64,000 bases of DNA from Aquitalea denitrificans. GTDB taxonomy: Bacteria > Pseudomonadota > Gammaproteobacteria > Burkholderiales > Chromobacteriaceae. The DNA is taken from NCBI RefSeq assembly GCF_009856625.1, contig NZ_CP047241.1, positions 1,364,001 through 1,428,000 of the forward strand, given 5' to 3'. Positions within the stretch are counted from its first letter, which is position 1, and the number at the start of each line of letters is the position of its first letter. Below are positions 17,868-26,173 of the stretch, piece after piece. The notes beneath the pieces are model-generated. The model was not told the origin of the DNA. It saw only the letters and a list, made by a program, of their open reading frames with translations, and did no database searches. The translations under genes were made by a program, and so were the position numbers.

Positions 17868-18803
17868 TCAGACCACCGCTTCTTCTTTCGGTTTGGTCGG
17901 CTTGATCATGTGCTCGCGGCTGACACCCAGCCACAGCGCGATCGGGCTGGCCACCAGTACCGAGGAGTAAATGCCGAAGATGATGCCAATGGTCAGCGCC
18001 ATGGCAAAGCCGTGCAGCGCCGGGCCGCCGAATACCAGCATCGACACCACCATCATCTCGGTGGAGAAGTGGGTGATGATGGTACGGCTCATGGTGGCGG
18101 TAATGGCATTGTCGATGATGCTGGCGGTGGTCTTGCCACGCAGGCCCGGCTTGCGGAAGTTTTCCCGGATACGGTCGAACACCACCACCGATTCGTTCAC
18201 CGAATAGCCCAGTACCGCCAGTACGCCGGCCAGTACGGTCAGCGAGAACTCCCAGCGGAAAAAGGCAAAGCAGCCAAGGATGATCACCACGTCGTGCATG
18301 TTGGCGATGATGGCTGACACGGCAAAGCGCCATTCAAAGCGCAGCGCCAGGTAAGCCATGATGCCCAGACACACCAGGATGGCAGCAGTCAGGCCGTGGG
18401 AAACCAGCTCCTCACCCACGCTGGGGCCGACAAAGTCCACCTTGCGCAGTTGCACGGTGCCGTCCTTGGCCTTGAGCAGGCCCATCACCTTTTCCGACAG
18501 TTGGGCCGAGGTGGTGCCCGGCTTGTTGGGCAGGCGGATCATCACGTCGCTGCTGCTGCCCAGGCTTTGCACGGTGGCTTCGCCCAGCTTGAGGCTGTCC
18601 ACGGTGTCGCGGATCAGGTTCAGGTCGGCTGACTGCTGGTACTGCACTTCCAGCACGGTGCCACCGGTGAATTCAACACTGTAGTTGAGCCCGCGGGTCG
18701 CCAGAAAGAACACGGCAAGAATGAAGGTGACCAGCGAAATTGCCGTGGTCAACCTGCCGTAGCTCATGAACGGGATGTCCCGTTTGATGCGGAAAAGCTC
18801 CAT
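17868..18803 (-). CDS. secF: Protein translocase subunit SecF
   Basis: 311 residues with six membrane helices and a periplasmic P4 domain. SecDF uses the proton-motive force to help proteins through SecYEG. Visible signatures are TRGLNYSVEFTGGTVLEVQY after helix 1 and the conserved VLGYSVNESVVVFDRIREN in the helix 4-5 region, with the functional Asp. The C-terminus ends in a charged tail. It lies 14 bp downstream of secD in the same leftward operon. Confidence 0.97.
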   Translation of the reverse strand: MELFRIKRDIPFMSYGRLTTAISLVTFILAVFFLATRGLNYSVEFTGGTVLEVQYQQSADLNLIRDTVDSLKLGEATVQSLGSSSDVMIRLPNKPGTTSAQLSEKVMGLLKAKDGTVQLRKVDFVGPSVGEELVSHGLTAAILVCLGIMAYLALRFEWRFAVSAIIANMHDVVIILGCFAFFRWEFSLTVLAGVLAVLGYSVNESVVVFDRIRENFRKPGLRGKTTASIIDNAITATMSRTIITHFSTEMMVVSMLVFGGPALHGFAMALTIGIIFGIYSSVLVASPIALWLGVSREHMIKPTKPKEEAVV

Positions 18804-18817
18804 TGTCTGTCCCGTCC

Positions 18818-20659
18818 TTATTTCTCAGGTTTCCACACCTGGCCAATGGCCAGTGAGGTCAGTTTGCGACGGCGGCCGTACCACAGGTTCACCAGACCGC
18901 GCGATACCAGTACGGCGGAGAACATGGAAGTCAGGATGCCGATACAGTGCACCACGGCAAAGCCGCGTACCGGGCCGGTGCCGAAAATCAGCAAGGCCAG
19001 ACCGGCAATCAGGGTGGTGACGTTGGAGTCCAGAATCGTCGCCCAGGCATGGCCGTAACCGGCCTGGATGGCCGAGTGCGGCGGTACGCCATTACGCAGC
19101 TCTTCACGGATACGCTCGTTGATCAGCACGTTGGCATCAATCGCCATACCCAGCGCCAGCGCAATGGCGGCAATGCCGGGCAGGGTGAGCGTGGCCTGCA
19201 GGATGGACAGGATGGCCAGCAGCAGGAACACGTTGACCGCCAGCGAGATGGCGGAGAATACGCCAAACACGCCGTAGTAGATCACCATGAATACCGCGAT
19301 GGCAGCAAAGCCCCACAGGGTGGAGTGGAAGCCCTTCTCGATGTTTTCCTTACCCAGGCTCGGGCCGACGGTACGCTCTTCGATGATGTTCATCGGCGCG
19401 GCCAGCGAGCCGGCGCGCAGCAAGAGGGCGGTGTCATTGGCTTCTGCCGGGTTCATGCTGCCGGAGATCTGCACGCGGCCACCGCCGATTTCAGAGCGGA
19501 TCACCGGGGCAGTCACCACTTCGGCACGGCCTTTTTCCACCAGAATCATCGCCATGCGCTTGCCGATGTTTTCCGCCGTGACCTGACGGAAGATGGAAGC
19601 GCCGGTGGAGTCCAGATTGATGTGTACTGCCGGTGCGCCGTTTTCATCAAAGCCCGCTTGCGCGTCGTTGATGTTGTCGCCGGTCAGTTCCACGTCCTTC
19701 TTCACCAGAATCTTGCTGTCGCCATGCGAGGTGGCTTCGTCCAGCAGGTCGTAACCGGCCGGAATATTGCCGGCCAGTGCGTCGCTGACCTTGCCCTGGT
19801 CGTCTTCCACCATGCGTACTTCCAGCGTGGCAGTGCGACCGATGATGTCCTTGGCGCGGGCCGTGTCCTGGATGCCAGGCAGTTCCACCACGATACGGTT
19901 GGGGCCGGCCTGCTGGATGATGGGTTCAGACGTGCCCAGCTCGTTCACCCGGTTGTGCAGGGTGGAGATGTTCTGCTTGACCGCATCGCCCTGAATCTTG
20001 GTGACTTCTTCCGGCTTGAGCGTGGCGGTCAGCTTGTAAGCGGCGTCATCGCTATTGAGCACCAGAGTGGGCAGGGTGCGGCTGACCACAGCCTGCGCGG
20101 CCTTCAGGGTGTCGGCGTCACGCAGTTGCACTTCCAGCACGTTGCCATTGCGTTTGATGGTGCCATAGCGCACTTGCTTGTTCTTCAGCTCGCGGCGGAT
20201 GTCGCCGGCGTAGCGTTCCATCGTTTTGTCGATGGCGGCCTGCATGTCAACCTGCAGCAGGAAATGCACGCCACCGCGCAAGTCCAGACCCAGGAACATG
20301 GGGTAGGCCTTCAGGTCGGCCAGCCACTGCGGCGATGCTGGCAGCAGGTTCAGCGCAATGATGTAGCTGTCACCCAGCGCACGCTGGATGGCATCCCGGG
20401 CCTTGATCTGGGTGTCGGCATCCCTGAAGCGGATCTTCAGGCTGCTGCCGTCCAGATAAAGACCGTCCGGGCTGATGTTCTGGGCTTTCAGTGCCTCTTC
20501 CACGCGGCCCATCAGGGCGGTGTCCACCGGAATGGACTGGCGGGTGCTGGAGACCTGTACCGCGGGAGTCTCGCCGTAGAAGTTGGGTAGCGTATAGATC
20601 GTGGCAATGATCAGGGCTACCGCAATGACGAGGTATTTCCAGAGAGGATAGCGGTTCAT
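18818..20659 (-). CDS. secD: Protein translocase subunit SecD
   Basis: 613 residues with one N-terminal helix (PLWKYLVIAVALIIATIYTLP), a large periplasmic region with the LGLDLRGGVHFLLQVD motif, and five C-terminal helices. The proton-path motif GMAIDANVLINERIREEL is intact. ATG 20659 (MNRYPLWK) is the normal start; the longer frame to 20722 runs through the yajC-secD hairpin. Translation is probably coupled to secF, 14 bp downstream. Confidence 0.97.
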   Translation of the reverse strand: MNRYPLWKYLVIAVALIIATIYTLPNFYGETPAVQVSSTRQSIPVDTALMGRVEEALKAQNISPDGLYLDGSSLKIRFRDADTQIKARDAIQRALGDSYIIALNLLPASPQWLADLKAYPMFLGLDLRGGVHFLLQVDMQAAIDKTMERYAGDIRRELKNKQVRYGTIKRNGNVLEVQLRDADTLKAAQAVVSRTLPTLVLNSDDAAYKLTATLKPEEVTKIQGDAVKQNISTLHNRVNELGTSEPIIQQAGPNRIVVELPGIQDTARAKDIIGRTATLEVRMVEDDQGKVSDALAGNIPAGYDLLDEATSHGDSKILVKKDVELTGDNINDAQAGFDENGAPAVHINLDSTGASIFRQVTAENIGKRMAMILVEKGRAEVVTAPVIRSEIGGGRVQISGSMNPAEANDTALLLRAGSLAAPMNIIEERTVGPSLGKENIEKGFHSTLWGFAAIAVFMVIYYGVFGVFSAISLAVNVFLLLAILSILQATLTLPGIAAIALALGMAIDANVLINERIREELRNGVPPHSAIQAGYGHAWATILDSNVTTLIAGLALLIFGTGPVRGFAVVHCIGILTSMFSAVLVSRGLVNLWYGRRRKLTSLAIGQVWKPEK

Positions 20660-20686
20660 GAGTGATATCGGAGCTAGGAAACGAAA

Positions 20687-20721
20687 CTGGCCGTCATCCG
20701 GTGATACCGGGCTGACGGCCA
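20687..20721 (-). promoter_or_regulatory. Stable hairpin between yajC and secD
   Basis: TGGCCGTCA / TGACGGCCA arms enclose a further CCGG...CCGG pairing, without a U tail. It may be an mRNA processing or stabilising element that sets the YajC:SecD ratio. Role is inference. Confidence 0.4.
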
Positions 20722-20731
20722 TGCTGGGGAA

Positions 20732-21055
20732 TTACAGGGACTTCAGCGTGCCCTTTTCCACCTTGCCGGTAACGGCCGGGCGCTGCACATTGATTTCCAC
20801 GCCATTGGCGATTTCCAGGGTCAGGAACTGCTCACCGGACTTCACTACCCGGCCCAGAATGCCACCCTGGGTAATAACTTCGTCACCCTTCTGGATTTCT
20901 GACAGCATCTTCTGGTGTTCTTTCATTTTCTTTTGCTGCGGACGCACCATCAGGAACCAGAACAGTACGAAAATGACGATCATCGGCAGAAAAGACATGA
21001 TGTCAAAACCGCCCGGTGCGGTGCCAGCGGCGAAAGCCTTGTCAATAAAGGGCAT
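20732..21055 (-). CDS. yajC: Preprotein translocase subunit YajC
   Basis: 107 residues with a single membrane span (SFLPMIVIFVLFWFLMVRP) followed by the family motif RPQQKKMKEHQKMLSEIQKG and a small cytoplasmic domain with GGILGRVVKS. It associates with SecDF and SecYEG. It lies between tgt and secD, the typical operon order. ATG 21055 is followed by a short Gly/Ala-rich lead. Confidence 0.96.
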   Translation of the reverse strand: MPFIDKAFAAGTAPGGFDIMSFLPMIVIFVLFWFLMVRPQQKKMKEHQKMLSEIQKGDEVITQGGILGRVVKSGEQFLTLEIANGVEINVQRPAVTGKVEKGTLKSL

Positions 21056-21185
21056 GGATTTGCTCCCTTGTTATAGTGTTGATGGTGAAACAAACGGGCC
21101 ATTGTAGCCACGCTGCGTGTCTTTTCCAACCTTCCGGCCTGAACGCAGGCTCAGACCACTTGGCGAAGTGGCAGGTTCCCACGCT

Positions 21186-22301
21186 TTATGACACGCCGCG
21201 TGCGCGCTTGTCGGCGAACTCCAGACGGAAGTCTTCGAAGCGGTCTTCCTCGATGGCCTTGCGCATTTCGCGCATCAGCTCTTGGTAATAATACAGATTG
21301 TGAATGGTGTTCAGGCGTGCGCCCAGGATTTCACCCACGCGGTGCAGATGGTGCAGATAGGCGCGGCTGAAGTTGCGGCAGGCGTAGCAGCCACACTCCT
21401 CGTCCAGTGGCTTCTTGTCATCCTTGTAGCGCGCATTCTTGATCTTGATGTCGCCGTACTGGGTGAAGATCCAGCCGTTGCGCGCATTGCGGGTGGGCAT
21501 CACGCAATCGAACATGTCGATGCCGTTGGCCACGCCGTGCACCAGATCTTCCGGTGTGCCCACGCCCATCAGGTAGTGCGGCTTGTCCGCCGGCAGCATG
21601 CCGTTCAGCTCGCTCAGCATGCGGTACATTTCCGGCTTGGGCTCGCCTACCGACAGGCCGCCAATGGCGTAACCGTCAAAGCCCACCTGCAGCAGACCTT
21701 CCAGCGACTCCTGGCGCAGATCGGTATACAGATTGCCCTGCACGATGCCGAACAGCGCATTGGGATTTTTCAGGTCGTCAAAGGCGCGGCGCGAGCGCTC
21801 TGCCCAGCGCAGGCTCATCTGCAGCGATTTCTGCGCGGTGGCATGATCCACCTGGCCTGGCGTGCATTCGTCCAGCTGCATCACGATGTCGGAATTGAGC
21901 ACGGTCTGGATCTTCATCGAGATTTCCGGACTCAGGAACAACTTGTTGCCGTTGATCGGGCTTTGGAAGGTGCAGCCTTCCTCGGTCAGCTTGCGCATGT
22001 CGGCCAGGCTGAAAACCTGGAAGCCGCCCGAGTCAGTCAGAATGGGTTTGTCCCAGCCGATGAATTCGTGCAGGCCGCCAAACTGCTCGATCACCTCCAG
22101 ACCCGGGCGCAGCCACAGGTGGAAGGTGTTGCCCAGAATGATCTGCGCGCCGATGTCGTTCAGTTCCACCGGGCTCATGGCCTTGACTGAGCCATAGGTG
22201 CCTACCGGCTGGAAAACCGGGGTTTCCACTGTGCCGTGGTTGAGTTCCAGTGTGCCGCGCCGCGCGCCGCCGGATGTTTTGTGTACGGTAAACTTCAGCA
22301 T
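21186..22301 (-). CDS. tgt: Queuine tRNA-ribosyltransferase
   Basis: 371 residues. Tgt exchanges G34 for preQ1 in GUN-anticodon tRNAs. The catalytic Asp segment is DSGGFQVFSL, the second Asp is in FDCVMPTRNARNG, and the zinc site is in CGCYACRNFSRAYLHHL. The start MLKFTVHKT is standard. The first gene of the leftward tgt-yajC-secD-secF operon, with 130 bp to yajC. Confidence 0.97.
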   Translation of the reverse strand: MLKFTVHKTSGGARRGTLELNHGTVETPVFQPVGTYGSVKAMSPVELNDIGAQIILGNTFHLWLRPGLEVIEQFGGLHEFIGWDKPILTDSGGFQVFSLADMRKLTEEGCTFQSPINGNKLFLSPEISMKIQTVLNSDIVMQLDECTPGQVDHATAQKSLQMSLRWAERSRRAFDDLKNPNALFGIVQGNLYTDLRQESLEGLLQVGFDGYAIGGLSVGEPKPEMYRMLSELNGMLPADKPHYLMGVGTPEDLVHGVANGIDMFDCVMPTRNARNGWIFTQYGDIKIKNARYKDDKKPLDEECGCYACRNFSRAYLHHLHRVGEILGARLNTIHNLYYYQELMREMRKAIEEDRFEDFRLEFADKRARGVS

Positions 22302-22489
22302 GGGGTGTATTTGTTATGCAAAATCAGCGCGCTAGTATACAGCATGCGGTGGGTGGGCGTGCTGTTGCTACTGCGGCGGGTAAAAACCAGCCAGCAGCAT
22401 GCTTGCTGCGCCATGTTTGACGCCGTAGGCCTGAATTTGGGGCGGTGATGCGGTGTGATGCTGTCTTTGCCGATTATTCCTGCGCGGGC

Positions 22490-22518
22490 TTGCTTTTTCG
22501 CTGCCGGGCCTTTAGTAT
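22490..22518 (+). promoter_or_regulatory. Putative sigma70 promoter of tRNA-Val
   Basis: TTGCTT (22490-22495), 17-base spacer, TAGTAT (22513-22518), then 16 bases to the mature tRNA. Matches are moderate. The rest of the 22302-22534 gap shows nothing else. Confidence 0.5.
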
Positions 22519-22534
22519 TGCCAACTCGACGACA

Positions 22535-22610
22535 GGCACGTAGCTCAGCTGGTTAGAGCACCACCTTGACATGGTGGGGGTCGTTGGTTCGAGTCCAATC
22601 GTGCCTACCA
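22535..22610 (+). tRNA. tRNA-Val (anticodon GAC)
   Basis: A 76-base cloverleaf. Acceptor GGCACG pairs with CGTGCC, the D arm has AGCTCAGCTGGTTAGAGC, and the anticodon stem CCACC/GGTGG encloses TTGACAT, giving anticodon GAC for GUC/GUU. The T arm has GGTTCGAGTCC. CCA is encoded. Confidence 0.97.
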
Positions 22611-22703
22611 ATACACAGCATGGAGTTATCCCAGGTGAAACACTGGCGAACTACCACAACCCGACATTCTCACGCTAGCTGAGCCTTGCGGGTTGTACCA
22701 TGC

Positions 22704-22736
22704 AAAAAAGAGCGGCTCAGGCCGCTCTTTTTTTTT
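22704..22736 (+). terminator. Terminator before thrS, possible attenuator
   Basis: A6 then AGAGCGGC / GCCGCTCT (22709-22716 with 22721-22728), then a T9 tract, ending only 39 bases before the thrS ATG. It can end the tRNA-Val transcript. No good promoter is seen between it and thrS, so it may act as an attenuator for thrS. Confidence 0.75.
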
Positions 22737-22774
22737 ACCCTTCGCAACGATATTACGCCCTGTTTGGAGTTGAC

Positions 22775-24676
22775 ATGCCTGACATTCGCCTGCCTGACGG
22801 CTCGGTTCGATCCTTCGACAAGCCGGTAACGGTTCATGAAGTGGCTGCGTCCATCGGTACCGGTCTGGCGCGCGCTGCGCTGGCAGGTCGCGTCGATGGC
22901 GTGCTGGTGGATACCTCGTACCGCATCGACCGCAATGCCGATCTGGCCATCGTGACCGACAAGGATGCCGATGGCCTTGGCATCATTCGCCACTCCACTG
23001 CCCACTTGCTGGCCTATGCGGTAAAAGAGTTGTTCCCCGAGGCTCAGGTGACCATCGGGCCGGAAATCGAAAACGGTTTCTACTACGACTTCGCCTACAA
23101 GCGCCCGTTTACCCCGGAAGACCTCGCCGCCATCGAAAAGAAGATGAGCGAACTGGCGAAGAAGGATATTCCGGTCGAGCGCTACGAGCTGCCGCGTGAT
23201 GAAGCCATTGCCTACTTCAAGAGCATTGGCGAAGCCTACAAGGCCGAGATTATCGAATCCATTCCGCAGGGTGAGGTGCTGAGCCTGTACCGCGAAGGCG
23301 AATTCACCGACCTGTGTCGTGGCCCGCACGTGCCGTCCACCGGCAAGCTGAAAGTGTTCAAGCTGATGAAGGTGGCCGGTGCCTACTGGCGCGGCGACAG
23401 CAAGAACGAAATGCTGCAGCGTATCTACGGCACGGCCTGGGCCAAGAAGGAAGACCTGGAAGCCTACCTGTACATGCTGGAAGAGGCGGAAAAGCGCGAC
23501 CACCGCAAGCTGGGCGTGCAGATGGACCTGTTCCACCTGCAGGACGAAGCACCGGGCATGGTGTTCTGGCATCCCAAGGGCTGGCAGCTGTGGCAGAACG
23601 TCGAGCAATACATGCGCGGCAAGCTGGTGAAAGAGGGTTATCAGGAAGTTCGCACGCCGATGATGATGGATGTGGAATTGTGGAAGAAGTCGGGTCACTG
23701 GCAGAACTACAAGGAAAACATGTTCATCACCGAATCGGAAAAGCGCGACTACGCCGTCAAGCCGATGAACTGCCCGGGCCATATCCAGATTTTCAACAGC
23801 GGCCTGCGTTCCTATCGTGACCTGCCGCTGCGCTATGCCGAGTTTGGCTCCTGTCACCGTAACGAGCCGGGTGGCGCGCTGCACGGCATCATGCGTGTGC
23901 GTGGCTTTGTACAGGATGATGGTCACATCTTCTGCACCGAAGACCAGATCAACCAGGAAGCCAAGGCTTTCCATCGTCTGGTGATGGAAGTGTATGAACG
24001 CTTCGGTTTTGACAAGGTGTCCATCAAGCTGGCGCTGCGTCCGGAAAAACGCCTGGGTGCGGAAGAAACCTGGGACAAGGCCGAGCAGGGCATGCGCGAT
24101 GCACTGCAGGCTTGCGGCGTGGCCTGGGAAGAACTGCCGGGTGAGGGTGCCTTCTACGGGCCGAAGATCGAATACCACGTCAAGGATGCGCTGGGTCGCT
24201 CCTGGCAATGTGGTACCCTGCAGCTGGACTTCATGCTGCCGGAAAGTCTGGATGCCGAGTATGTGGCCGATGATAACAGCCGCAAGCGTCCGGTGATGCT
24301 GCACCGCGCTGCGCTGGGTTCGCTGGAGCGCTTCCTGGGTATTCTGATTGAAAACCACGCCGGGGCCTTCCCCTTGTGGCTTGCTCCGGTGCAGATGGTA
24401 GTGATGAATATTACCGAAGCGCAGGCGGATTATGCTGCACAAATCGTGGAAACATTGAAGAAACAAGGCTTCCGCGTTGATCTTGACTTGAGAAACGAGA
24501 AGATCGGCTATAAAATCCGCGAGCACAGTCTGCAAAAGCTGCCGTACCAGATCATCGTGGGCGACAAGGAAAAAGCAGGCGAACTGGTTGCCGTGCGCGC
24601 CCGTGGTGAAGACCTGGGTCAGCTCACGCTGGATGCATTCATTGCCCGCCTCAAGGCTGAGATGCCCGAGGCCTGA
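22775..24676 (+). CDS. thrS: Threonyl-tRNA synthetase
   Basis: 633 residues. It has a TGS domain (PDIRLPDGSVRSFDKPVTV), an editing domain with HSTAHLLAYAV and the DLCRGPHVPSTG segment, a class II core with motif 2 (CHRNEPGGALHGIMRVRGF) and motif 3 (HRAALGSLERFLGILIE), and an anticodon-binding domain (APVQMVVMNI onward). The zinc ligands Cys-His-His appear as in family members (NCPGH). ATG 22775 is preceded by TTGGAG. It is the first gene of the thrS-infC-rpmI-rplT group. Confidence 0.98.
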   Translation: MPDIRLPDGSVRSFDKPVTVHEVAASIGTGLARAALAGRVDGVLVDTSYRIDRNADLAIVTDKDADGLGIIRHSTAHLLAYAVKELFPEAQVTIGPEIENGFYYDFAYKRPFTPEDLAAIEKKMSELAKKDIPVERYELPRDEAIAYFKSIGEAYKAEIIESIPQGEVLSLYREGEFTDLCRGPHVPSTGKLKVFKLMKVAGAYWRGDSKNEMLQRIYGTAWAKKEDLEAYLYMLEEAEKRDHRKLGVQMDLFHLQDEAPGMVFWHPKGWQLWQNVEQYMRGKLVKEGYQEVRTPMMMDVELWKKSGHWQNYKENMFITESEKRDYAVKPMNCPGHIQIFNSGLRSYRDLPLRYAEFGSCHRNEPGGALHGIMRVRGFVQDDGHIFCTEDQINQEAKAFHRLVMEVYERFGFDKVSIKLALRPEKRLGAEETWDKAEQGMRDALQACGVAWEELPGEGAFYGPKIEYHVKDALGRSWQCGTLQLDFMLPESLDAEYVADDNSRKRPVMLHRAALGSLERFLGILIENHAGAFPLWLAPVQMVVMNITEAQADYAAQIVETLKKQGFRVDLDLRNEKIGYKIREHSLQKLPYQIIVGDKEKAGELVAVRARGEDLGQLTLDAFIARLKAEMPEA

Positions 24677-24720
24677 TCCGGCAGCGGCAGGCATTTGATA
24701 GATTAATAGGAGATTTGGCT

Positions 24721-25239
24721 ATAGCTCAGGAACGCGAAGCACGGATCAACGGCGAGATTACCGCTCGCGAGATTCGTCTGGTAGGTATGGAAGGTGAGCA
24801 GATTGGCGTTGTCAGTCTGCGTGAGGCAATGGCACTGGCCGAGGAAAATGATGTGGATCTGGTGGAGATTTCCCCGACCGCTCAGCCCCCGGTCTGCAAA
24901 CTGATGGACTACGGCAAGTTCAAGTACGAACAGTCGAAGAAGCGTCACGAAGCCAAGCAGAAGCAGAAACAGGTCCAGATCAAGGAAATCAAGTTCCGTC
25001 CGGGTACTGATGATGGCGACTACAACGTCAAGCTGCGTAACCTGATCCGTTTCCTCAATGATGGCGACAAGGCCAAGATCACCCTGCGTTTCCGTGGTCG
25101 TGAAATGGCTCACCAGGACATCGGTCTGGCGCTGCTCAAGCGTGTTGAGGCCGATTTGGCTGAAATTGCGACAGTAGAGCAGTTTCCCAAGCTGGAAGGT
25201 CGTCAAATGGTGATGATGATTGCCCCGAAAAAGAAATAA
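24721..25239 (+). CDS. infC: Translation initiation factor IF-3, apparent AUA start
   Basis: 172 residues. IF3 keeps the 30S subunit free and checks initiation codons. ARINGEITAREIRLVGMEGE opens the N domain, and VEISPTAQPPVCKLMDYGKF and KITLRFRGREMAHQDIG are hallmark segments. No ATG or GTG lies near the conserved start. AGGAG (24708-24712) is eight bases before ATA 24721, while the in-frame TTG at 24715 is too close to that site. IF3 genes classically use a rare start such as AUU so that IF3 represses its own mRNA; AUA here fits that. TTG 24715 is the alternative. Confidence 0.93.
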   Translation: MAQEREARINGEITAREIRLVGMEGEQIGVVSLREAMALAEENDVDLVEISPTAQPPVCKLMDYGKFKYEQSKKRHEAKQKQKQVQIKEIKFRPGTDDGDYNVKLRNLIRFLNDGDKAKITLRFRGREMAHQDIGLALLKRVEADLAEIATVEQFPKLEGRQMVMMIAPKKK

Positions 25240-25290
25240 TCGGGTATAATCGTTTTCTCAATACGGCAGGGTCTACCCTGCCGTGTTGAT
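25220..25290 (+). promoter_or_regulatory. Possible rpmI-rplT promoter and leader hairpin
   Basis: TTGCCC (25220-25225), then TATAAT (25245-25250) with a long 19-base spacer, then a strong hairpin ACGGCAGGG/CCCTGCCGT (25263-25284) in the 156-bp infC-rpmI gap. This may be a secondary promoter and an L20-type leader. The match is by eye. Confidence 0.4.
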
Positions 25291-25395
25291 TTTGTGGGGC
25301 GGAAACGCTCCGCGCAAAAGCGTGACGCAGTGGTTTCAAGTACCTTCGGGTCACCCTGTGTCTAATCTAACTCAGAAATTCTGCAGGAGTTTTCC

Positions 25396-25593
25396 ATGCC
25401 GAAAATGAAGACCAAGTCGAGCGCGAAAAAGCGTCTCAACGTGCTGGGCAATGGCGGTGTAAAACGCTCTTATGCGTTCAAGCGTCACATCCTGACCAAG
25501 AAAACCACCAAGAACAAGCGCCAGTTGCGCGGTACCACTCTGGTACACGCTACCAACATGGCTTCTGTTCGCGCCATGCTGCCCTACGCATAA
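25396..25593 (+). CDS. rpmI: 50S ribosomal protein L35
   Basis: 65 residues, full length, very basic (PKMKTKSSAKKR...GGVKRSYAFKRHILTKK). GCAGGAG lies seven bases before the ATG. It is 12 bp ahead of rplT, the universal order. Confidence 0.98.
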   Translation: MPKMKTKSSAKKRLNVLGNGGVKRSYAFKRHILTKKTTKNKRQLRGTTLVHATNMASVRAMLPYA

Positions 25594-25605
25594 GGAGACT
25601 GAATA

Positions 25606-25962
25606 ATGCCACGCGTTAAACGCGGTGTAACCGCACGTGCTCGTCACAAGAAAATCCTTGCCCTGGCGAAAGGCTATCGCGGCCGTCGCAAGAACGTCTA
25701 TCGCATCGCCAAACAGGCGGTGATGAAGGCGGGTCAATATGCATACCGCGACCGTCGTCAGAAAAAGCGTCAGTTCCGCCAGCTGTGGATTGCCCGTATC
25801 AACGCCGCTGCGCGTGAAAACGGTCTGCCGTACAGCAAGTTCATGAACGGTCTGAAGAAAGCCGCCATCGAAATCGACCGTAAGGTCCTGGCCGACCTGG
25901 CCGTGTTCGACAAGGCCGCTTTTGCCCAGATCGTTGAAAAGGCGAAAGCTAGCCTCGCTTGA
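25606..25962 (+). CDS. rplT: 50S ribosomal protein L20
   Basis: 118 residues, full length. PRVKRGVTARARHKKILALA and YRGRRKNVYRIAKQAVMKAG are hallmark. L20 is needed early in 50S assembly and in other bacteria represses rpmI-rplT translation by binding its leader. AAGGAG lies eight bases ahead of the ATG. Confidence 0.98.
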   Translation: MPRVKRGVTARARHKKILALAKGYRGRRKNVYRIAKQAVMKAGQYAYRDRRQKKRQFRQLWIARINAAARENGLPYSKFMNGLKKAAIEIDRKVLADLAVFDKAAFAQIVEKAKASLA

Positions 25963-25974
25963 TAGCAAGACTGT

Positions 25975-26004
25975 AAAAGGGGAGGCTAAGGCCTCCCTTT
26001 TTTT
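25975..26004 (+). terminator. Terminator after rplT
   Basis: GGGAGGC / GCCTCCC stem (25980-25986 with 25991-25997), followed by T7. It ends the infC-rpmI-rplT transcript. Confidence 0.85.
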
Positions 26005-26039
26005 CATTTGCCTGTAGTTTAAGAATGTTGCAAGAGCGT

Positions 26040-26073
26040 TGACCAGACTGCCATGAGTGTGGTCAGCCTTTTT
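26040..26073 (+). terminator. Weak hairpin in the pheS leader
   Basis: TGACCA / TGGTCA (26040-26045 with 26060-26065) with a 14-base loop, then CCTTTTT. It could be a pheST attenuator, but I see no Phe-rich leader peptide. It is weak alone. Confidence 0.35.
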
Positions 26074-26173
26074 GTTCCGGTCTGCCGGTTGATGCAAGGT
26101 ACCGCTGATGTCATGCAATGGTTGCCACATCGCGGGCTGTCAGGCCGGAAAGACGCATACGGTGTGAGACCCA

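Noticed and set aside
18947..20590. 547-codon rightward frame
   Set aside because: Antisense shadow of secD.
22670..24694. 674-codon leftward frame
   Set aside because: Antisense shadow of thrS caused by GC-rich codon bias; it reads back through the terminator and has no start signals.
26004..26173. Phe-rich leader peptide for pheST attenuation
   Set aside because: The only short frame before the hairpin is five codons without Phe.
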